From NCBI GenBank assembly GCA_947464365.1, contig CANHWS010000236.1:1-5338 (forward strand): DNA of 5,338 nucleotides. The letters are read 5' to 3'. Below are positions 1-5,338 of the stretch, piece after piece. Origin of the DNA: Cytophagaceae bacterium. GTDB taxonomy: Bacteria; Bacteroidota; Bacteroidia; Cytophagales; Flexibacteraceae. A model generated the notes under the pieces. That model worked only from the letters and a program-made list of their open reading frames with translations, made no database searches and had not been told where the DNA came from. Both the position numbers and the translations under genes were made by a program. The stretch's first letter is position 1; each line of letters begins with the position of its first letter.

Positions 1-1082
1 AGGATGATGCTGCCAGCAGCCAAAAACAACCCCGCCTTTGCGATGCCGTGGACCATCAAATGGAACATGGTTTCTTCAGTATGCCCAGAGCCTAGCCCCA
101 TCATCAAGAACCCAAGTTGTGATATTGTGCTGTAGGCTAAGGTTGTTTTGAGGTCATGATGCCGAATGGCCCAATAGCCCGCACTAAGTGCTGTCAGGCA
201 GCCAATCACGAACATTATGCTATGCACCGAGCCTGAAAGTAGAAAATCCACCCGCATGAGGAGGAAGATGCCAGCCGTTACCATTGTCGCGGCATGGATT
301 AGCGCACTAGCTGGAGTAGGGCCAGCCATTGCTGCAGGTAACCAGTGTTGGAAAGGTAGTTGTGCGCTTTTGCCCAATGCCCCAATAAGGAGACACAAAC
401 CTAGGAGCAACCCGGTTATACTATCATGGAAGCCGCTAAGCTCTCGCCCAGCCAACTGATCGATATCCCAGGTGCCGAATTGTACCCAACAAATAGCGAG
501 TGCTAACATCAATCCGAGGTCGGCTACACGGTTGGTCAGAAAGGCAACCATAGCTGCTTTCCCACTTTTGCTCATCTGCCAATCATACCCGATAAGTAGC
601 CAACTCATTACACCGACCAGCTCCCATGCCATGAAAAGTTGAATTAGGTTTCCGGCCAAGATTAGGTTGACCATCATGAAGGTAAAGCCAGCTACATATA
701 CCTGGAACTTGAGCGGCTGTTCTGATTTGCGGATATATATCAGGCTAAATCCTTGCACAGCTGATGCGATCAGGACCACAAATAAAACGAGCGTTAGGTT
801 CGCCGGCGTTGGTGCCATTTGGTAAAGCACCGGCATCAAGCTGCCCGCCCCAGAAGGCAAGGTCAACCACTGGAAGGCTAACTTTGGATCCTTCGGCAGA
901 AATGCCATAATGGTCCATATCATCAGCGGCAGCTGAACTAAAGTACTGGCAGCTACAAATTTAGCTTTGCTGTATGACCGAGTAATCCGAGCAGGAATCG
1001 GCAATAGCAACAGACCCACCAATAATGGTAGGGCAGCAATCCAGACAACAAATTGAAGCGGGTTGGTCACGGTCGTAGACAA
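1..1082 (-). CDS. NuoL-family proton-translocating membrane subunit (complex I subunit L or a paralogue such as DabB), 3' part cut by the window edge
   Basis: Translating the minus strand gives about 360 residues of a very hydrophobic multi-helix protein. Seen: WELVG (Glu154), NRVAD (Asp188), GKSAQLPFQHWLPAAM (Lys238), AGPTPASALIHAATMVTAG (His263), LAYSTISQLGF, and FHLMVHGIAKAGLFLAAGS (His341, His345, Lys349). From memory, these line up in order and spacing with the E. coli NuoL channel residues Glu144, Asp178, Lys229, His254, His334, His338 and Lys342. In complex I this subunit pumps protons across the inner membrane; paralogues serve in Mrp antiporters and DAB inorganic-carbon systems. The region before residue 120 is divergent and lacks the usual DxLS motif, and the common LPDAM is LPAAM. 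An in-frame TGA lies three codons upstream of the TTG at 1082, and the first in-frame ATG is codon 54, past the first helix. The start is therefore TTG at 1082 or GTG at 1070. The family is secure; the subtype is not, because the gene follows an amylase and not nuoK, and the downstream neighbour is outside the window. Confidence 0.9.
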   Translation of the reverse strand, partial: MSTTVTNPLQFVVWIAALPLLVGLLLLPIPARITRSYSKAKFVAASTLVQLPLMIWTIMAFLPKDPKLAFQWLTLPSGAGSLMPVLYQMAPTPANLTLVLFVVLIASAVQGFSLIYIRKSEQPLKFQVYVAGFTFMMVNLILAGNLIQLFMAWELVGVMSWLLIGYDWQMSKSGKAAMVAFLTNRVADLGLMLALAICWVQFGTWDIDQLAGRELSGFHDSITGLLLGLCLLIGALGKSAQLPFQHWLPAAMAGPTPASALIHAATMVTAGIFLLMRVDFLLSGSVHSIMFVIGCLTALSAGYWAIRHHDLKTTLAYSTISQLGFLMMGLGSGHTEETMFHLMVHGIAKAGLFLAAGSII

Positions 1083-1126
1083 TGGTTGTCAATAGCTCAG
1101 GATTCAGGCAAAATAGTACGGCCATC

Positions 1127-1159
1127 CTAATCTAGATATTGGGCCGTTTTTTAACCAAA
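1127..1159 (-). promoter_or_regulatory. possible Bacteroidota-type promoter for the NuoL-like gene
   Basis: On the minus strand, TTTG (1159-1156) is followed after 21 bases by TAGATTAG (1134-1127). This is one mismatch from the -7 consensus TAnnTTTG, and the spacing falls within the range reported for Bacteroidota. It would give a leader of roughly 35-40 bases before the TTG start at 1082. This is a pattern match only. If real, the NuoL-like gene can be transcribed independently of the amylase upstream. Confidence 0.3.
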
Positions 1160-1178
1160 TATCTATGCTAATAACACC

Positions 1179-1205
1179 ATTGGTGGCCACAAAGTTGGCA
1201 CCGAT
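1179..1205 (-). terminator. possible weak hairpin after the amylase gene
   Basis: ATTGGTG (1179-1185) can pair with CACCGAT (1199-1205) with one G-U pair. CCA/TGG can pair inside the loop. It lies just downstream of the amylase stop codon. On the minus strand only a short TTATT follows, not a real U-tract, so termination would be weak or partial. An alternative small hairpin (CACC-att-GGTG) overlaps it. Confidence 0.25.
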
Positions 1206-1213
1206 TGCCCGAA

Positions 1214-2965
1214 CTAGACTGCAACAATCTCAAATATTCGGCCTTGCCATGGCTGCATCGGGATTGGCACACCTGCTTGGGTGTTTCTCAAATCGAGTAC
1301 GTCAAAGCCTGAGAAGTTGATGTACTCGGTTGATAGCAGGTCTCTAAGCAGAAAGTTCCGCTCTGGGTGGAGACCAATGGCGTCCCAAGCTTCCCACGGA
1401 ATTTTAACATGCGGAGTCATGGTCCTGTCCATCATGCTCACGACCACTAGCACAGCCTTACCCTCTTTATCATGCCGCAGAAAACTCAGGATATGCCGAT
1501 CATCATAGTCCCAGCTATTCCCCTTATTGGCATATTGCAAGCCATAGTACAGGCCATTTTCCAACAATGGTTGGGTTGTGAGGGTCCGGAGCAATTGTAC
1601 ATAGTCCTGACGCAAGACCCTTTCGGCAACAGTGGAGTGGCCACCATCAGCAAGCCCGTCGTTATACCAACGCTGGACTGCAGGCATACAGCCATAGTCA
1701 AAAATGGATGTTTTACCATCATCACCGCTGTAGCCACTGGCACCCTCAGCAGGCTCGCCGACCTCTTGGCCGTTGTAGATCATGATCGGACCAGCGGAGG
1801 CTGCCCCTGCCAATAGTAATGCTGGTAAGCTAGCTTGGGCGCTTGTTGCGCCAAATTTTCCTGCGATCCGGACCTCGTCATGGTTCTCGACAAAGCGCAA
1901 TAAACTACCATGAAACGCCTTGGTTTGGTCTAAGGCACTATCCCAATCATTGGCCCTTGGTTCGCCCTTAGCCAAGGCTAAGTTAAGGTCATACATTCCG
2001 ACTTTGTCATAGAGCCAATCGAAGCCACATTGACGCAAGTAGAGCTCATACTTATTGGGCTCGTATACTTCGCCAATCCAGACCAAGTCTGCTTTATTTG
2101 TTTTGAGTTTGTTGATCACCCAGGTCCAGAACTGGTCTGGGACAAGCTCAACCATATCACATCGGAATCCATCTACCCCAAGTCCTACCCAATAGCTCAA
2201 GATGTCATACATTTTGTGCCAAGTGTCTGGTGGGGAATTTAGGTCGCCAACAAAAGTCTTCGTGCCAGGCAAGTAGCCATAATTCAACTTGATGGTCTCG
2301 AACCAGCTATCGGCACTAGGTTGAGGTTCAAAACGATCATCGCCTGTGGCCTTAGCCGGGACTTCTTGGTAGCTGGACTCGAACTTGATTCCATATTGAT
2401 GTGCATTATGACCAGTAGGAGCGACGAACTCCGTGCCTGGCAGGTAGTAGAAATTATTCTGGAGGTCAAATGCTTTTGTATTGTCGTCCTCCGCGCCAAG
2501 AGATTGGTACCCTTTTGGCAAGGCATCAGAGATGTATTGGCGGGCTACATGGTTGGGTACAAAGTCAATTATCACTTTCAGCCCTGCATTTTGAAGCCTT
2601 TTTAGACAGGCTTTGAAATCAGGCAGTCTTTTAGACGGGCTTGAGGCCAAGTCTGGGCAAATATCATAATAGTCCCGGATTGCGTATGGTGACCCAGCGA
2701 TGCCCTTCACCACCTCGGGATGGTCAGCCGCAATTTTGCTTTTAGGATAGGCCGTCAAGCTGGCATGCTCCAGCACACCGGTGAGCCAAACATGCGATAC
2801 GTTCAGATCCTTCAGGCTGTGGACGACCGCGTCATTGATGTCATTAAATGTTCCACACCCGTTTTCGGCTAGTGTGCCAAATTGTTTGGCTGTTGGGTTT
2901 TTGTTGCCAAACTGCCGAACAAATAGCTGATAGACAAGGGGTTTGAACTGGGTGGATACTGCCAT
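1214..2965 (-). CDS. GH13 alpha-amylase family glycoside hydrolase
   Basis: A complete 583-residue protein. It should hydrolyse or transfer alpha-1,4-glucan or maltodextrin bonds by the retaining GH13 mechanism. Seen: the beta/alpha barrel begins almost at the N-terminus (PLVYQLFVRQFG, 9-20), followed by VSHVWLTGVLEHAS (56-69) and SPYAIRDYYDI (92-102). Conserved region I is DFVPNH (134-139). Region II is GFRCD (266-270), with Asp270 as the expected nucleophile and Arg268 before it. Region III is WIGE, with Glu299 as the acid/base. Region IV is ENHDE (360-364), with Asp363 as transition-state stabiliser. NGQEVGE (398-404) closes the barrel, and a beta-rich C-terminal domain covers about 490-583. 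No signal peptide or lipobox is present, so a cytoplasmic location is inferred. The VWLTG-LEHAS, SPYAI-DYYD and GFRCDM signatures resemble GH13 enzymes I recall from Bacteroides relatives. The ATG at 2965 fits because the barrel starts right after it; an AGAGG lies 12 bases upstream, which is rather far. Exact substrate and subfamily are not determinable here. Confidence 0.95.
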   Translation of the reverse strand: MAVSTQFKPLVYQLFVRQFGNKNPTAKQFGTLAENGCGTFNDINDAVVHSLKDLNVSHVWLTGVLEHASLTAYPKSKIAADHPEVVKGIAGSPYAIRDYYDICPDLASSPSKRLPDFKACLKRLQNAGLKVIIDFVPNHVARQYISDALPKGYQSLGAEDDNTKAFDLQNNFYYLPGTEFVAPTGHNAHQYGIKFESSYQEVPAKATGDDRFEPQPSADSWFETIKLNYGYLPGTKTFVGDLNSPPDTWHKMYDILSYWVGLGVDGFRCDMVELVPDQFWTWVINKLKTNKADLVWIGEVYEPNKYELYLRQCGFDWLYDKVGMYDLNLALAKGEPRANDWDSALDQTKAFHGSLLRFVENHDEVRIAGKFGATSAQASLPALLLAGAASAGPIMIYNGQEVGEPAEGASGYSGDDGKTSIFDYGCMPAVQRWYNDGLADGGHSTVAERVLRQDYVQLLRTLTTQPLLENGLYYGLQYANKGNSWDYDDRHILSFLRHDKEGKAVLVVVSMMDRTMTPHVKIPWEAWDAIGLHPERNFLLRDLLSTEYINFSGFDVLDLRNTQAGVPIPMQPWQGRIFEIVAV

Positions 2966-3208
2966 ATCGTGATATTGCCTCTGTTGAGGTGATTGGGTGG
3001 TATTAATTGTTGGTTAGGGTTTGGCCTGTAGCTAAAAACACTAAGGGCAAAATCATTGGGCCCTATTTACACATTTGCTCAAGCTATGCCATTACCCTTT
3101 AGGTCCGCACAGTAATAGCATATCCACCCAGTATGCAACTATGTTGCCAAAGTTAAGGATGGGTAGTAAACTGACCTTGATGGCAAGATTACCAAATAAT
3201 GGGCAATT
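2966..3208. other. divergent intergenic region between amylase and the plus-strand pair
   Basis: About 243 bases with no convincing gene on either strand. It must hold the promoter for the leftward amylase and probably that for the rightward small frame and glycosyltransferase. I find no exact TTTG-N19-TAnnTTTG arrangement on either strand. Minor features are a GGGCCC palindrome at 3058-3063 and a short ATAAT/ATTAT inverted repeat just before the plus-strand ATG at 3209. No tRNA, riboswitch or repeat array was seen. Confidence 0.6.
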
Positions 3209-3373
3209 ATGATACCGATTTTGCGTAAGGTGCATAGTCTACAGGCCCTAAGGACTAGTTTTGTATGCCTAGTCCAGTTAATTTTGGCATCTTCTGCCCC
3301 TGCTCAGGATAGCCTATGTACCAATATTACATGGCCAACGACTGACCTATCACCACCAAAGCAGCCCACCTGA
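3209..3373 (+). CDS. hypothetical 54-residue secreted peptide frame, overlapping the glycosyltransferase start
   Basis: The frame opens with the first ATG after an in-frame TAA at 3197-3199 and ends at TGA 3371-3373. That TGA shares its A with the ATG of the next gene (TGATG), a common sign of translational coupling. The predicted peptide has a basic stretch (RKVHSLQALR, 6-15), a hydrophobic core (SFVCLVQLILASS, 17-29) and a signal peptidase I-like end, SAPAQ-D, with likely cleavage after Ala32. Bacteroidota exported proteins often begin their mature part with QD after such a site. The remaining tail of about 22 residues is rich in Thr and Pro and has one Cys (Cys37). I do not recognise any family. 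It could be a real small exported peptide, a leader whose translation feeds the next gene, a decayed remnant of a secreted protein, or chance. There is no Shine-Dalgarno, but the bases before the ATG are A/T-rich, as is usual in this phylum. Confidence 0.35.
   Translation: MIPILRKVHSLQALRTSFVCLVQLILASSAPAQDSLCTNITWPTTDLSPPKQPT
3256..3286 (+). promoter_or_regulatory. two TAnnTTTG motifs ahead of the glycosyltransferase
   Basis: TAGTTTTG (3256-3263) and TAATTTTG (3279-3286) both match the Bacteroidota -7 consensus TAnnTTTG exactly. Neither has a TTG or TTTG partner at the usual 17-23 base spacing; the nearest to the second motif is 15 bases away. They lie inside the small 54-codon frame. They could drive the glycosyltransferase with a leader of about 80-100 bases, or be chance matches. 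Confidence 0.22.
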
Positions 3374-4314
3374 TGTCTTCAGCCATTGACCTTTCTGTCA
3401 TCATCCCGATCTATAACGAGGAGGCCAACCTGCCGACCTTGTATCAGCGGTTGACCAAGGTGGCGCAAGATTTGGGCGTATCCTACGAGCTGATATTCGT
3501 CAACGACGGCAGCAGAGACAAATCTGCTGATTTGATGAAGGCCCTAGCCATGGCAGATACTGCGGTCCGGTATGTGATTTTGAGTCGCAATTTTGGGCAC
3601 CAGATAGCAGTCAGTGCTGGTCTGGATAGGGCACTTGGCGGCAGGGTTGCAATTATCGATGCGGATTTGCAGGACCCACCCGAGCTCATTGCCGACCTCT
3701 GGACCAAGATGGATGAAGGCTTTGAGGTGGTTTATGCCCGTAGGCGCAAACGCCCTGGCGAAAGTTGGCTCAAACTACTGACTGCCAAGGTGTTCTACCG
3801 CTTGCTAGCCAGCATAACATCGGTCTCAATACCAGTCGATACCGGTGATTTTCGCCTGATGGACGCCAAAGTGGTCCACTACCTAAAGCTGATGCCAGAG
3901 CAACATAAATTTTTGCGTGGCCAAATCAGCTGGATCGGGTTTCGGCAAACCTACATAGAGTATGACCGCCAAGAGCGTGCAGGTGGCGTCACAGGCTATA
4001 CCTACGCTAAGATGATCAAGTTTGCGATGGATGGTATTACCTCCTTCTCGGACTTCCCGCTCAAGTTGGCCACCTTTACAGGTTTCACGATTAGTGGTGT
4101 GGCTGCATTGGTGCTTATTTATGCACTTTACGGCAAACTAGTATCTCACACCACTGTTGACGGTTGGGCCAGCCTTATGGTTTCGATTTTGTTTTTGGGC
4201 GGTGTCCAGTTGGTCACGATCGGCATCATAGGCGAGTACATAGGTCGGCTGAGTCAAAACGTCAAAAATCGACCTCTTTACATTGTTGATGAGGAAAAGA
4301 AACTAGATTCCTAG
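3373..4314 (+). CDS. family 2 polyprenyl-phosphate glycosyltransferase (DPM1/GtrB-like)
   Basis: A complete 313-residue membrane-anchored GT-A glycosyltransferase. The family moves a sugar from a nucleotide donor onto a polyprenyl (undecaprenyl) phosphate at the cytoplasmic face of the inner membrane, supplying lipid-linked sugar for envelope polysaccharide, O-antigen side branches or protein glycosylation. Seen: the N-terminal VIIPIYNEE (9-17), nucleotide-binding NDGS (44-47), the DAD metal motif inside IIDADLQDPPE (94-104), DTGDFRLMD (156-164), and the amphipathic segment GYTYAKMIKFAMDGITSFS (208-226). Two membrane helices follow, at about 232-256 and 266-290, then the typical tail GEYIGRLSQNVKNRPLYIV. 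The common S/T-K-Y motif before the helices reads VTGY here, which I believe also occurs in Bacteroidota homologues. The ATG at 3373 gives the full N-terminus and overlaps the TGA of the preceding small frame. No ribosome binding site is visible. Donor and acceptor cannot be told, as no sugar-pathway neighbours are in view. Confidence 0.95.
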   Translation: MSSAIDLSVIIPIYNEEANLPTLYQRLTKVAQDLGVSYELIFVNDGSRDKSADLMKALAMADTAVRYVILSRNFGHQIAVSAGLDRALGGRVAIIDADLQDPPELIADLWTKMDEGFEVVYARRRKRPGESWLKLLTAKVFYRLLASITSVSIPVDTGDFRLMDAKVVHYLKLMPEQHKFLRGQISWIGFRQTYIEYDRQERAGGVTGYTYAKMIKFAMDGITSFSDFPLKLATFTGFTISGVAALVLIYALYGKLVSHTTVDGWASLMVSILFLGGVQLVTIGIIGEYIGRLSQNVKNRPLYIVDEEKKLDS

Positions 4315-4317
4315 TTT

Positions 4318-4329
4318 GGGGGTTGCCCC
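4318..4329 (+). other. small GC hairpin right after the glycosyltransferase stop
   Basis: GGGG, a four-base loop and CCCC form a compact stem four bases after the TAG. No U-tract follows, so on its own it is not a convincing terminator. It may protect the transcript 3' end or assist the larger hairpin downstream. Confidence 0.25.
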
Positions 4330-4356
4330 TACATCCTAGACGTCAATTCATAAACG

Positions 4357-4402
4357 AAAAACACCATGCCTATAGCCTTTTGAGCCAAAGGTAGGGTGTT
4401 TT
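4357..4402. terminator. bidirectional intrinsic terminator between convergent genes
   Basis: AAAACACC (4358-4365) is complementary to GGTGTTTT (4395-4402). Nested inside, CCTTT (4376-4380) pairs with AAAGG (4387-4391) around a six-base loop, and CCTA (4369-4372) can pair with TAGG (4392-4395) in an alternative fold. The stem ends in A-rich and T-rich arms, giving a U-run for transcripts from either side (TTTTG on plus, TTTTTCG on minus). It lies between the plus-strand glycosyltransferase stop (4314) and the minus-strand T9SS gene stop (4433), where a shared terminator is expected. Confidence 0.7.
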
Positions 4403-4432
4403 GTTTGGTATATGCCCCTAGTCTAAGAGCCT

Positions 4433-5338
4433 TTATTGTTTGATTAGAACCATTGGGCGGTGGCCATCCACCTTGAGCCAATAGGTGCCTGAAGTTAAAA
4501 CTGCGAGGTCAAGATCGCCCTCCGGATTGGGCTGGCCCATAATCACGACTTGACCTAGGCCATTGAATATCTGGACCTGATGTATTGCCTTATCCCCCAT
4601 GATTTTGACCAACCCCGTATTCGTCGGGTTAGGATGCAGGCTGAGTTGCAAAGTTATTCTGTTTGGCAACCCAACAACCAAGAATGCTGCACTGGTATCT
4701 GCCCCGCATCGGTTAGTAGCAATGACTGTGAACGATCCTGATGTAGAGGTCGTGATAGGTAGGCGACGATTCGTGGATCCTGTCAAGATGCTGCCGTTAC
4801 GATACCACTGGATACCACCAGAGACTGAGCTAACTAAAAAGCCAGAAGAGTCAATAATGATTGGTTTGGCAGGTTTGGCCACTGGGCGTGGGATCGGCAA
4901 CTTGCGCCAAGCACCTGGCCCACAGCTATTGATCGCCCTAACGAAAAGAGCACTGGTGTCCGTTAGGGCAGGGACGATATAGGTGGCCGAGGTATCAGTG
5001 CCCGATTGTGGTACCCAGCCCGCAATAGAGGAGGTGAACTCAAACCGCGTAATGCTGCCAGATCGTACACTTGATAGGGTGAAAGGCTGTCCTGCACAAA
5101 GCAAATTAGTAGTGGGCCTTGGCAGCAACTGCGATACATTGGCAGTCCTGATCGGCGCTGGCAAGACAATGGTTAGCTGCTTTGATCTGGAGGAGGAGTC
5201 TTGGTAGGCGACAGTTAGGTAGCTGATAGTTGAAGTGGTTGGCAGGCTTCGGGCAACCAAAATAGTGTCCTGACTAAAACCTTCCCACCCAGTGCCTAAT
5301 GACCAAAGAACTGACTTCATGCCAGGAACACGCCTCAC
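4433..5338 (-). CDS. C-terminal part of a secreted protein with Ig/PKD-like domains and a T9SS type A sorting domain; 5' end outside the window
   Basis: 301 residues are visible and the frame stays open to the window edge. The GTG at the edge is just an in-frame codon, so the true start lies upstream. The tail (about 231-301) has the hallmarks of the T9SS C-terminal sorting domain: LSLHPNPTNTGLVKI, then a VQIFNGLGQVV strand, then LTSGTYWLKVDG and a final VLIKQ. Such a domain directs export through the outer membrane by the T9SS, usually with removal of the tail and attachment to the cell surface or release. Before it are two beta-sandwich-like modules. One is at about 66-145, starting LLCAGQPFTL and ending AINSCG (Cys81 and Cys139, plausible disulfide). 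The other is at about 158-223, with GIQWYRNGS and SFTVIATNRCG. The second module keeps only the late cysteine (Cys211); the early one is replaced in DSSGFLVSS. A further Ser/Thr-rich region occupies residues 1-65. No catalytic domain is visible, so the role is unknown; adhesin, enzyme or matrix protein are all possible. Confidence 0.9.
   Translation of the reverse strand: MRRVPGMKSVLWSLGTGWEGFSQDTILVARSLPTTSTISYLTVAYQDSSSRSKQLTIVLPAPIRTANVSQLLPRPTTNLLCAGQPFTLSSVRSGSITRFEFTSSIAGWVPQSGTDTSATYIVPALTDTSALFVRAINSCGPGAWRKLPIPRPVAKPAKPIIIDSSGFLVSSVSGGIQWYRNGSILTGSTNRRLPITTSTSGSFTVIATNRCGADTSAAFLVVGLPNRITLQLSLHPNPTNTGLVKIMGDKAIHQVQIFNGLGQVVIMGQPNPEGDLDLAVLTSGTYWLKVDGHRPMVLIKQ

Noticed and set aside
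217..459. Plus-strand open frame of 80 codons across the NuoL-like gene
   Set aside because: It is the antisense of clearly conserved NuoL sequence, and its translation resembles no protein family.
1472..1816. Plus-strand open frame of 114 codons within the amylase gene
   Set aside because: It lies antisense to the amylase C-terminal half, whose motifs are intact, so it is a shadow frame.
2948..3131. 11-base inverted repeat CTGGGTGGATA (2948-2958) and TATCCACCCAG (3121-3131) flanking the divergent region
   Set aside because: One copy is inside amylase coding sequence, and matches of this length are expected by chance in a window of this size. There is no further symmetry or target-site signature.
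2966..3208. Possible RNA gene or riboswitch in the divergent intergenic region
   Set aside because: No extended conserved-looking stem-loops, tRNA arms or known aptamer motifs could be recognised; only short palindromes are present.
4599..4982. Plus-strand open frame of 127 codons opposite the T9SS protein
   Set aside because: The minus-strand reading carries recognisable Ig-like modules and a sorting domain; the plus reading has no recognisable feature.
1..5338. Mobile element, CRISPR array or defence island
   Set aside because: No transposase, integrase, terminal repeats, regularly spaced repeats or defence-type domains were found on either strand.

Overview
The window looks like chromosomal DNA from a member of the Bacteroidota. 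The strongest evidence is the C-terminal sorting domain of the type IX secretion system (T9SS) on the protein encoded at the right edge. Supporting signs are a GH13 amylase of a type I associate with this phylum, starts without clear Shine-Dalgarno sequences, and TAnnTTTG-like promoter motifs. Base composition appears close to balanced by eye. I cannot name a genus.

Layout from left to right: (1) positions 1-1082, minus strand: the N-terminal ~360 residues of a NuoL-family proton-translocating membrane subunit, cut by the left edge, which must start at a non-ATG codon. (2) 1083-1213: a short gap with a possible hairpin and a possible promoter for the NuoL-like gene. (3) 1214-2965, minus: a complete GH13 alpha-amylase family enzyme with all catalytic residues and no signal peptide. 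(4) 2966-3208: a divergent intergenic region. (5) 3209-3373, plus: a 54-codon reading frame that looks like a signal peptide plus a short tail. Its TGA overlaps the next ATG (TGATG). (6) 3373-4314, plus: a family 2, DPM1/GtrB-like polyprenyl-phosphate glycosyltransferase with two C-terminal membrane helices. (7) 4315-4432: a convergent gap with a bidirectional terminator hairpin. (8) 4433-5338, minus: the C-terminal part of a large secreted or cell-surface protein with Ig/PKD-like domains and a T9SS sorting tail, cut by the right edge.

The genes do not form one obvious pathway. The amylase would handle intracellular or periplasmic alpha-glucan. The glycosyltransferase would charge a lipid carrier with a sugar for envelope glycans. 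The NuoL-like protein belongs to energy or ion coupling. The T9SS protein is exported independently. No established defence, mobile, CRISPR or RNA system is visible. The points most worth a second look are the uncatalogued 54-codon signal-peptide-like frame joined to the glycosyltransferase, and the identity of the NuoL-like gene, which lies directly after an amylase rather than inside a visible complex I operon.
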